Of a stretch of 5,776 bases of DNA, positions 1 through 5,600 are shown in pieces (within the stretch, counting starts at the first letter, position 1; the number at the start of each line of letters is the position of its first letter). This DNA comes from Thermoproteota archaeon. GTDB taxonomy: Archaea; Thermoproteota; Bathyarchaeia; Bathyarchaeales; Bathycorpusculaceae. A model generated the notes under the pieces. The model was not told the DNA's origin. It saw only the letters and a program-made list of their open reading frames with translations, and searched no databases. Both the position numbers and the translations under genes were made by a program. Location: contig JAAZFA010000235.1 of NCBI GenBank assembly GCA_012511995.1, positions 1-5,776 on the forward strand, given 5' to 3'.

Positions 1-980
1 CTGCCACCAGCTGCAGAATCTGCTATGGTACTGAAGGGTAAGCCGTTTACTGCTGCACCTTTAAAGTTTCGATCTACGATTGCTAAACCGTCGACTTCTG
101 GGACGTAGAAAGCTACTGCTTCAAAACATCCGCATGAAGTGTGTGGGTGGTCAAAAGCTGTGTATAGCCATACTTTGGTGACTTCGCCCATGCTATGTTT
201 CTTTGCTGCTTCATTGACGCCGCTGAATTCGCCTTTTTCTTCATTGAGCAGTTCACCTCTGGAGATTGCGAAGATTGGACCTTTGGGATCGATACTTGCG
301 GAGGCTTTTCCGTCAAACCAGCTGATTGCACCACAGTTGCTATATCTTTGCGGGGTAATGACACAGACGTGGCTTGGTGCGAATGATTGACAAAGTGCAC
401 AACCATAAAATTCGCTCACTTCAGAGTCTTTTAAGCCTCTGGCTTTTGCATCTCGTGCTTCATATGCTTGGATTGCTTCCGGCGTCATTTGTTCTAGTTT
501 TGCTGGGTCTGTGATGAAAGTAACTTGTAGTTTCTCCACGATTGGCAGTTCGCTTTTGAAGAGTCTATAAACGACTTTGCCGATTGGCTCAAAACTGTTT
601 AAGCCTTTGCCATATGCTTTTTTGCCGATGCGGATCCAGATGTCATAGCGTTGGTTTAGGTGCATGAATCCTTCAATGTAGTTTAGGTAGCCGTGAATGC
701 GTCTTTCAAGAACACCTTCAAGGCCTGCATCGAGTTTTGCTCCTGCTGCTTCGACTAGTATGCCAAAGGGATATGCGCCGCCTTCTTTCATGTCTTTTAG
801 ATCGGGTCCGACAATTGTGATTTTTCCATCTTCGATTTCATTCAGGGGTTTTACTTTTGCCAGTTCAAACTTTTGTTTGACTGCTGGTCCGCCGAGTTCG
901 ACTTGCATGTCGTTTCTGCGGATACGTTCGCCTTCGTAGATTACGCCTACTTCTACAGGTATATCTTTAAACATAGACAT
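1..980 (-). CDS. cdhC: ACDS complex subunit beta, acetyl-CoA synthase (CdhC), 3' end beyond window
   Basis: Acetyl-CoA synthase subunit of the cytoplasmic ACDS complex. It condenses CO (from CdhA), a methyl group (from the corrinoid protein CdhD/E) and CoA into acetyl-CoA, or runs in reverse. 326 codons are open from the ATG at 980 to the window edge; archaeal CdhC is about 460-470 residues, so the C-terminal third is missing here. The A-cluster cysteines are all present: C194, C197, C206, C216 and the C283-G-C285 motif. Their spacing (3, 9, 10, 67, 2) equals that of Moorella AcsB C506/C509/C518/C528/C595/C597 as I recall it, a constant offset of 312. F200 matches AcsB F512, the residue that gates the proximal metal. 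The N-terminus starts directly at the EGERIRRNDM-type sequence, so the CODH-contacting N-terminal domain of bacterial AcsB is absent, as usual in archaea. The start follows the cdhB stop by one base, with a GGAGG site 8 bases upstream; a second ATG two codons in (974) is less well spaced. The assignment is very secure. Confidence 0.97.
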   Translation of the reverse strand, partial: MSMFKDIPVEVGVIYEGERIRRNDMQVELGGPAVKQKFELAKVKPLNEIEDGKITIVGPDLKDMKEGGAYPFGILVEAAGAKLDAGLEGVLERRIHGYLNYIEGFMHLNQRYDIWIRIGKKAYGKGLNSFEPIGKVVYRLFKSELPIVEKLQVTFITDPAKLEQMTPEAIQAYEARDAKARGLKDSEVSEFYGCALCQSFAPSHVCVITPQRYSNCGAISWFDGKASASIDPKGPIFAISRGELLNEEKGEFSGVNEAAKKHSMGEVTKVWLYTAFDHPHTSCGCFEAVAFYVPEVDGLAIVDRNFKGAAVNGLPFSTIADSAAGG

Positions 981-981
981 T

Positions 982-1527
982 TTAGTTTCCTCCTTCACTA
1001 AATTTTGAAGTTATAACTTTTAGGTTTGAAGCCCACACATCAGAGCCTGCGTTAGGGAAAGACCAACTTGCGTGTGGATGATAGGTGTTGTCAAGAGTCA
1101 TTGTTTTTAGGTCAGGTGCAAAATGTTTTAGACCGCTAAGTAGCAGTGATTCCATATAGTACGGTAAGCCAACAAACATGACAAGATCTGGGTGACCTTT
1201 GCCATCCAGCCCCATCCATGTTGGGTCCACTATGCGGTTACCAATGTCCATTGCAGTCATGAAACCTGCTGGTTGATAGCCTCGTTTAACGAATTCGCCA
1301 ACTATGTGTGCCGTTGCTAAGACTTGAACTTTGGAAGCGTTTGCAAGGTCAATAATGAAGTCAATTACAGGTTTGCCTTCCAGTTGCCTTGTAATAACAT
1401 TACTGCCCACAATAAGAAGGGGGCGAGAGGCTTTTTTGATCATAGCTACAACTATCTCGGGTTTTTGGATTGGGTTAGCTTTTTTAGTCGCTGCAATTTC
1501 TGCACATTGCCATGGTTCACAGGACAT
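982..1527 (-). CDS. cdhB: ACDS complex subunit epsilon (CdhB)
   Basis: Epsilon subunit that binds CdhA to form the archaeal alpha2-epsilon2 CO dehydrogenase. The family has a Rossmann-like fold of the DHS/FAD-binding type; its exact role, possibly electron transfer through a flavin or stabilisation of CdhA, is unsettled. With the start at 1527 the protein has 181 residues, near the family's usual 165-190. Family-typical blocks are MIKKASRPLLIVGS (29-42), GLDGKGHPDLVMFVG (106-120) and SGLKHFAPDLKTMTLD (131-146), followed by an aromatic/His-rich segment around 149-158 (YHPHASWSFP). The N-terminus has two cysteines, C3 and C8, beside an EPW motif. An in-frame ATG at 1542 would add five residues, but the sequence between the two ATGs is itself a GGAGGAG site placed 6 bases before 1527, so 1527 is preferred. 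The stop is one base from the cdhC start. It is the middle gene of the cdhABC operon. Confidence 0.95.
   Translation of the reverse strand: MSCEPWQCAEIAATKKANPIQKPEIVVAMIKKASRPLLIVGSNVITRQLEGKPVIDFIIDLANASKVQVLATAHIVGEFVKRGYQPAGFMTAMDIGNRIVDPTWMGLDGKGHPDLVMFVGLPYYMESLLLSGLKHFAPDLKTMTLDNTYHPHASWSFPNAGSDVWASNLKVITSKFSEGGN
988..993 (-). promoter_or_regulatory. Ribosome binding site of cdhC
   Basis: Minus-strand GGAGGA, with 8 bases between GGAGG and the ATG at 980. It lies inside the last codons of cdhB (Gly-Gly-Asn-stop), so the cdhB C-terminal codons double as the cdhC ribosome binding site. This arrangement supports translational coupling. Confidence 0.85.
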
Positions 1528-1533
1528 AATTTT

Positions 1534-1540
1534 CTCCTCC
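1534..1540 (-). promoter_or_regulatory. Ribosome binding site deciding the cdhB start
   Basis: Minus-strand GGAGGAG, 6 bases before the ATG at 1527. It begins inside the upstream in-frame ATG (1542-1540), so that ATG cannot use it. The upstream ATG has only a GGAG three bases away, overlapping the cdhA stop, which is too close for normal initiation. This places the cdhB start at 1527. Confidence 0.8.
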
Positions 1541-1542
1541 AT

Positions 1543-3930
1543 TTACTCCTTTGCTTTTCGGACCAGTCTAGGAATCATTGTTGGGTCCGGAATTATTGAT
1601 TCTTTCCAATTGTGTTCTTTGAGAACTGCAGTGATTTCGTCTTTCATGGTAATGGGTATATCGGCTGGTGTTCGGACGAACTGGTGGATGTCTGGTGGCA
1701 TTACGCCATAATGACGTTTGTGTAAGTCGATGTAGTGAGTTAATTTACCCATGCGGCCTTTCCAAGTATCGTTTGGTCTTAGACAGAGCTTTGCGATTTG
1801 GACCATTGCTTCTTGTGGAGTCTCAACGCTTTGGAAGAGGTGTTCTGGTGCTGGACCAACATTTACTGTTTCGCCAGTGCGTGCATCGAGAACTTCCCAG
1901 TTTTCTGGTTTATCTGACCTGCCTAAGAGCATGCGACGGTATTTAGTACCATGTGGACCAACGAGGACTGGAACACCAAGACTCCAGAATCCCGCCGCGA
2001 TTGAAGCGGCTTTCTGTGAGTATGCGCCCCAAGCTAAGCCGACTGCACCGACACGGTTGTGTATATAATCAGCGATTTCCTCATAGTTTCCTCTGAGGTT
2101 GCGTTTGGCAAAGATGCTCGCAACTTTGATTGCTGCACCAGCTATATGGGGGTTTGAGACACATGACCCAACGTTCAGTACGCCTCCAGCTTCAAATCCA
2201 CCGGGGAATTCTTCATAGAGTGTTTTGCCATCTTCGTTTTTGTAGGAACCAGCCGACATTGCTGAGCAACCAGAAGTTACTACGATGTATCTGCGTAAGG
2301 CAAATTCACGAGCTATATCATACACGTCTTTACCGCCGTTAGGATAGTTTGCACAACCAACTAGCGCCACGATTCCTGGAATTTCGCCGAGTACGAGTGG
2401 ACCACCGACACTTCGGATTTCTGTATCTTGAACAGCGCCTCTGCCTGAGCGACAGAAGTTCTTTTCCTCAATCATCTTTTTCTCGCCGACTTTTAGTATG
2501 AAGCTGTGAATTTCTAGTTTAACTGGGCAAGCTTCCTCACATCTTCCGCATCCAATGCATGCTTCGTATAGATCTGCTAGCTTGGAGTAATCTCCTTCGG
2601 CTGCTGCTCTGACTGCTGGTTCAATCGATAGGTCTTGTGGGCAGCTTCTCTGGCATAAGTTGCAGTGGCGGCATTTCTTTGCGAGTTCTTTGATCTGGTC
2701 TAGTTCTGGAAGTGAACTCATCTTCTTGCGAACTGGTGCTACTCTTTGAGCCACTCTTACAGCTACTTCACCAACTTTTTCAGGGTCAAGAATTAGGACA
2801 CCGGGTACTTTGTAGGTGGCTAAATCTTCGACGATTTGATCTACTGGATCATTTGTACGGTCCTTGTAGCCGAGGCAGTTCTTCTCTGAAGCTGCAATAA
2901 CTGGTGATTTAACACGTTCAGCTTCTATGTTACAGTCAGTTCGGACACATTGCTCATCTAAAACAGTAACGTCTGCAAATCCACCACGTATAAATCTAAG
3001 TTCCCAAGAGATTGGACCAACGATTTTTGCGCGCTCATAGTATCTTGTGTTGTCGATTGCAGTACAACATAAACCGACTACTTCCATCTTATCGTCAAGT
3101 TTATGTTCTTTCATGTAATCAATAATTCCGACAGAGGGCACAACGTTGTGGCCGATGCACATAATTACTGGCTTCTTTGTGTCAACTGTACCAATACCCA
3201 TTTGAATCAAGGGTGCTTCGGGGTCTGCTTTCGGGAAGCCTAAGGTTGAAATCTGACAAAGGTCTGCTATCTCCATGCCTATTTGATCCATTCTGCCTGC
3301 ATGGAATGCTTTGGATTCGAAATCCAAATTATTAGCTTCTTGACCTGTGTGTGCAGCAGAAAGACAGTGGGTAAGTTGTGATTCGGTATAACTTAAAATA
3401 TCGTCCAAGTCACCAAGGGTATCAGGTTTGACTCCAGTTATAAGTCTGGTAACGGGAGCTTCAACCTTAACATTTAGTCCACCTACGTTAAGCGGAAACT
3501 TTCTGCCGTAAACTTCAATTAGGTGGTCGACAACATGGCGAGCGTGAGCGTTGTGGGTTGTAGCGCCAATGCAACAAGCAATAAGCACAATACGTGAGGA
3601 CTGGTCTGCTATGTTAAGTCCACATGCACCACGTTTTCCTGCTGTTAAGTCACATTTACCATAAGTGCAAAGACAGCAAAGATCGCAGTCGGGCATATAG
3701 AAGGGCTTGTATTTGTTTAAAAGTCTAAAATCCCAGTCGCGAAGCGTACTGATGTGTGGCATTGGGGTTGGACCCATTGGTTCATCCCAATTATCTGTGA
3801 TGACCTTACCAACGGACAACTCGAGGTTTTTGATAAGACCGGCGTTGGTCTTCATTTCGCCTATTTTTACACGGACGTTTTTACTAGTCAAATCTGATAA
3901 CCTCTGTAAAGGTTTACTTGTTAACGGCAT
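1543..3930 (-). CDS. cdhA: ACDS complex subunit alpha, Ni-Fe CO dehydrogenase (CdhA)
   Basis: Catalytic CODH subunit: reversible CO2 + 2e- + 2H+ to CO + H2O, passing CO to CdhC. 795 residues, normal for archaeal CdhA. The Cys-rich stretch from 82 to 103 (C82, C85, C86, C88, C93, C103) supplies the B- and D-cluster ligands. The His ladder H126, H129, H132, H136 matches the proton path of CODH (H93 onward in Carboxydothermus CODH-II). C-cluster ligands by motif are H261 (IGHNVV), C289 (GLCCT), C328 (DEQC), C526 (GCANY), C555 (SGCSAM) and C590 (GSCVSN); K640 (SQKA) fits the catalytic lysine. The archaeal insertion with two [4Fe-4S] motifs is at C420/423/426/430 and C458/461/464/468. No ligand is missing. 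The start at 3930 gives an N-terminus similar in length to Methanosarcina CdhA, but no good ribosome binding site precedes it (next in-frame ATG 3855). It is first gene of cdhABC, separated from cooC by T-tracts. Confidence 0.97.
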   Translation of the reverse strand: MPLTSKPLQRLSDLTSKNVRVKIGEMKTNAGLIKNLELSVGKVITDNWDEPMGPTPMPHISTLRDWDFRLLNKYKPFYMPDCDLCCLCTYGKCDLTAGKRGACGLNIADQSSRIVLIACCIGATTHNAHARHVVDHLIEVYGRKFPLNVGGLNVKVEAPVTRLITGVKPDTLGDLDDILSYTESQLTHCLSAAHTGQEANNLDFESKAFHAGRMDQIGMEIADLCQISTLGFPKADPEAPLIQMGIGTVDTKKPVIMCIGHNVVPSVGIIDYMKEHKLDDKMEVVGLCCTAIDNTRYYERAKIVGPISWELRFIRGGFADVTVLDEQCVRTDCNIEAERVKSPVIAASEKNCLGYKDRTNDPVDQIVEDLATYKVPGVLILDPEKVGEVAVRVAQRVAPVRKKMSSLPELDQIKELAKKCRHCNLCQRSCPQDLSIEPAVRAAAEGDYSKLADLYEACIGCGRCEEACPVKLEIHSFILKVGEKKMIEEKNFCRSGRGAVQDTEIRSVGGPLVLGEIPGIVALVGCANYPNGGKDVYDIAREFALRRYIVVTSGCSAMSAGSYKNEDGKTLYEEFPGGFEAGGVLNVGSCVSNPHIAGAAIKVASIFAKRNLRGNYEEIADYIHNRVGAVGLAWGAYSQKAASIAAGFWSLGVPVLVGPHGTKYRRMLLGRSDKPENWEVLDARTGETVNVGPAPEHLFQSVETPQEAMVQIAKLCLRPNDTWKGRMGKLTHYIDLHKRHYGVMPPDIHQFVRTPADIPITMKDEITAVLKEHNWKESIIPDPTMIPRLVRKAKE

Positions 3931-3966
3931 TACAATCTTTTTAAACCTTTCCAGAATCTTTATTCA
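3931..3966 (-). promoter_or_regulatory. Putative cdhA promoter region
   Basis: The 36 bases before the cdhA ATG hold two promoter-like elements on the minus strand. GAATAAAG lies about 27-34 bases upstream of the ATG, the right distance for a leaderless transcript. A better match to an archaeal BRE plus TATA box, GGAAAGG followed by TTTAAAAA, lies only about 8-15 bases upstream, which would put the transcript start inside the coding region. No clear ribosome binding site is present, unlike cdhB and cdhC, so leaderless initiation is a reasonable guess. Assignment is by eye only. Confidence 0.4.
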
Positions 3967-3994
3967 AAAATCAGGTTGCTGAATACAAAAATCA
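3965..3994 (-). repeat. 9-bp direct repeat upstream of cdhA
   Basis: TGATTTTTG on the minus strand occurs at 3994-3986 and again at 3973-3965, a period of 21 bp (two helical turns). Between the copies is a small dyad, TCAG-CAAC-CTGA, whose right arm overlaps the second copy. Position just upstream of the putative cdhA promoter suggests a possible regulator site, but the sequence is A/T-rich and chance repetition is possible. Confidence 0.4.
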
Positions 3995-4020
3995 TTAAAA
4001 TTAAAAAAAGTTTTAAAAAA
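3986..4020 (-). terminator. T-tract transcription terminator after cooC
   Basis: Starting 7 bases after the cooC stop, the minus strand carries successive T runs (6 at 4020-4015, 7 at 4009-4003, then shorter ones of 4 and 5). Archaeal RNA polymerase terminates at such U-rich stretches without needing a strong hairpin, and none is seen. This suggests that cooC and cdhA are at least partly separate transcription units. Confidence 0.5.
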
Positions 4021-4027
4021 TTAGCGC

Positions 4028-4792
4028 TTATAAGTAGCCCAAGTTTTTTAAGATGTTTTGCACTGAAATGTATGCTTTATTGGTGTTTGGCAACTCTAGA
4101 AGTGATTCGCCATCGAGGACATACTGGTCTAATTGCTCGTCAGCTTCGATTTTGCCTAAATATTTAAAGTTTAATTCTTCTTCTGCTTTCTTCCCTAATT
4201 CTGAAGGAAAACGATAACCGCCAACTAGGTAAAAGTTTTCGAATTGCATATCAACTTCTTTTGCGATTTTATGAGCACGCCTGACATGATCTTGGGATTT
4301 CTTTGAATGATCTAGGATATCAAAGATGTCGTTTACATTGGAGGTTATTCTTCTATTGAGGTTCTCTAGACCGGCGGGTGAATCTACGATTACATATTTG
4401 TATGTTTTAGTGAGTGATTCCAACGCTCCTTTCAGTGCAGTATTGGGCATACAGTAACAGCCCTCAACCCATTTGGTACCTACAGCTATAAAATCAAAAT
4501 TGGGGCTTTCATATAGACCTTTTTCCCAGATGCGAGCTTCTATACGTTGAGATGGTGGTATACCGACAGTAGTTCCGCCGCTTTCAATAAAAGTGCTAAC
4601 GATTAGATCAGCAATGGTTGATTTGCCTGCTTCTTTTAGGTCAATACCAAGCATCTCACCTAAATTCTGGTCTGGATCGGCATCAACAAGTAAAATTGGA
4701 GATTGTTTTGATTCAATGAAGGCTTTTGCCATAAGAGCGGTAAAACTAGATTTTCCTGTACCACCACGACCTACTGTTACTAAAGTTTTCAT
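4028..4792 (-). CDS. cooC: CooC-type nickel-insertion ATPase for CODH/ACS maturation
   Basis: Dimeric P-loop ATPase of the MinD/Mrp (SIMIBI) class that helps load nickel into the C-cluster of CODH, and perhaps the A-cluster. 254 residues, the usual size. The P-loop is GRGGTGKSS (8-16) with catalytic K14; switch I is DADPDQN (37-43) and switch II DSPAGLE (137-143). The metal-binding CxC pair is C112-Y-C114, the same spacing and position as C112/C114 of Carboxydothermus CooC1. Unusual: the signature lysine of the deviant Walker A motif (KGGxGK) is replaced by R9, encoded by CGT. GAGG lies 8 bases before the ATG at 4792. The gene sits directly upstream of cdhA rather than between cdhC and cdhD as in Methanosarcina. 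The CxC pair and location favour CooC over MinD or NifH-like relatives. Confidence 0.93.
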   Translation of the reverse strand: MKTLVTVGRGGTGKSSFTALMAKAFIESKQSPILLVDADPDQNLGEMLGIDLKEAGKSTIADLIVSTFIESGGTTVGIPPSQRIEARIWEKGLYESPNFDFIAVGTKWVEGCYCMPNTALKGALESLTKTYKYVIVDSPAGLENLNRRITSNVNDIFDILDHSKKSQDHVRRAHKIAKEVDMQFENFYLVGGYRFPSELGKKAEEELNFKYLGKIEADEQLDQYVLDGESLLELPNTNKAYISVQNILKNLGYL

Positions 4793-4800
4793 ACAATAAA

Positions 4801-4804
4801 CCTC
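4801..4804 (-). promoter_or_regulatory. Ribosome binding site of cooC
   Basis: Minus-strand GAGG, 8 bases before the ATG at 4792. It overlaps the edge of the dyad at 4804-4815, so a protein bound there could also affect translation start. Confidence 0.6.
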
Positions 4805-4830
4805 AATTTGAATTGTTTATTTGAATAAAC
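4804..4830. repeat. Two adjacent dyads with a shared ATTTGAAT core upstream of cooC
   Basis: CAATT-TG-AATTG (4804-4815) and GTTTATT-TG-AATAAAC (4815-4830) are both perfect-arm inverted repeats with the same two-base centre. They share the core ATTTGAAT at 4806-4813 and 4819-4826, 13 bp apart. They lie between the TATA-like box and the ribosome binding site of cooC, where a repressor operator would be expected. The bases are A/T-rich, so the operator role is an inference. Confidence 0.45.
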
Positions 4831-4840
4831 TAAATTTATC

Positions 4841-4849
4841 TATATATTT
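4841..4849 (-). promoter_or_regulatory. TATA-like box of cooC
   Basis: Minus-strand AAATATATA starts directly after the stop codon of the flavodoxin gene. A transcript starting about 25 bases downstream would begin near 4819 and have a leader of about 27 bases containing the GAGG site. No T-tract separates the flavodoxin gene from cooC, so read-through from upstream is also likely. Confidence 0.45.
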
Positions 4850-5398
4850 TCATTGGTCTTTGAGCAGTATTTTTCCGATTTGTTTAGCATCGTCTGTTAT
4901 GGCTTGTAGTTGTTCTGCAGTGGGTTTACCCCTAATATCTCCTAACCTACCTTGCGTACTGTTTTCGAGTGACCCATGAAATTCGCTTAAGACATACCAT
5001 TCGTCTATAACGTTGAATCCTAAGTGTTCAAAATATTGCCGGATGTCTTTACCAACAGGTGTTGCTTCGTCGATTCCAGTGTGCGGTCCAGAGTAGGTTA
5101 CAAATATCAAAGCGTGTTTACCAGATATTTTTGGGGTAGAAAGCTTAATTTTCCCTTTTTGTCGATATTCAGTAAATTTTAGTTTAAGGAAATTTGACAT
5201 GGGTTCGGGTGGATGCCAAGAGTACGATGGGCAACCTATACAAACTAAGTCAAAGTCAAAGTAATCTAGGGCTTTAGCATCTTCAGGTTTTTTTATGGTA
5301 ACTTTCATCTTTGATTGTTGTAAACCTTGTTCTATTGCTTTAGCTACTTTTTCAGTGTTTCCTGTCTTTGACCAAAAAATTATCAAAGCACTCTTCAT
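4850..5398 (-). CDS. Flavodoxin family protein linked to the ACDS operon
   Basis: Small FMN-binding electron-transfer protein by fold; the partner is not known. 182 residues, no signal peptide or membrane segment, so cytoplasmic. After the first beta strand (SALIIFW) comes the FMN phosphate loop SKTGNT (10-15). The second FMN loop is CPSYSWHPP (56-64), where Y59 or W61 could stack on the flavin, and the third is TYSGPHTG (101-108). The C-terminal third has a conserved-looking stretch around 133-157 (EWYVLSEFHG, then GRLGDIRGKP) that I do not link to a named family. It is 57 bases upstream of cooC on the same strand with no visible terminator between. The context suggests electron delivery to or from CdhA, in place of or beside ferredoxin. 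An NAD(P)H-dependent FMN reductase or quinone reductase role is possible. The start at 5398 puts the first beta strand at the N-terminus; only a weak GAGAAG precedes it. Confidence 0.85.
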   Translation of the reverse strand: MKSALIIFWSKTGNTEKVAKAIEQGLQQSKMKVTIKKPEDAKALDYFDFDLVCIGCPSYSWHPPEPMSNFLKLKFTEYRQKGKIKLSTPKISGKHALIFVTYSGPHTGIDEATPVGKDIRQYFEHLGFNVIDEWYVLSEFHGSLENSTQGRLGDIRGKPTAEQLQAITDDAKQIGKILLKDQ

Positions 5399-5539
5399 TA
5401 CTTCTCAGATAATTAAAACCAATTGTACAGTTTTAAGGCTTACTAGGGTATCGGAGTGTAATCAAATGCGTAAAGGAGCTACTTGAGGATTGGACAGCAT
5501 CCAAAAGCTATACCAACCTCACCAGAACCTTTTCAACTC
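5399..5539 (-). promoter_or_regulatory. Spacer upstream of the flavodoxin gene, possible promoter
   Basis: This 141-bp spacer holds no gene that I can support. The best TATA-like element on the minus strand is CTTAAAA at 5437-5431, about 33-39 bases before the ATG, which would give a very short leader. A closer TTTTAATTAT (5418-5409) would put the start inside the gene. A short hairpin, TTGGA-CAGCA-TCCAA, occurs at 5490-5504. No clear T-tract follows the upstream gene, so co-transcription cannot be excluded. Confidence 0.3.
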
Positions 5540-5600
5540 TTAGTGCTCAAGATTGTTGCTTGATATATGGAGACAGTCAATTTTTAATGGGTATAGCTTT
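5504..5600. repeat. 11-bp inverted repeat flanking the 3' end of the NifX-like gene
   Basis: AAAGCTATACC at 5504-5514 is the exact reverse complement of GGTATAGCTTT at 5590-5600. The arms are 75 bases apart and the stop codon of the NifX-like gene (5542-5540) lies between them. In RNA this could pair the end of the coding region with the 3' untranslated region. With such a long loop and one example, function is uncertain. Confidence 0.4.

Noticed and set aside
139..390. Plus-strand (83 codons) and 113-406 minus-strand (97 codons) frames at the left end
   Set aside because: Both overlap cdhC, whose frame is open across the whole stretch and carries all A-cluster ligands.
1331..1711. Plus-strand reading frame of 126 codons across the cdhA/cdhB junction
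   Set aside because: It is antisense to two secure genes, shows no recognisable domain, and is explained by the codon bias of the genes on the other strand.
2521..2680. Separate ferredoxin gene inside cdhA because of two CxxCxxCxxxCP motifs
   Set aside because: The motifs are in frame within CdhA and are the normal archaeal CdhA iron-sulfur insertion.
5490..5504. Hairpin TTGGA-CAGCA-TCCAA as a terminator for the NifX-like gene
   Set aside because: The stem is only 5 bp and no T-tract follows it on the minus strand.
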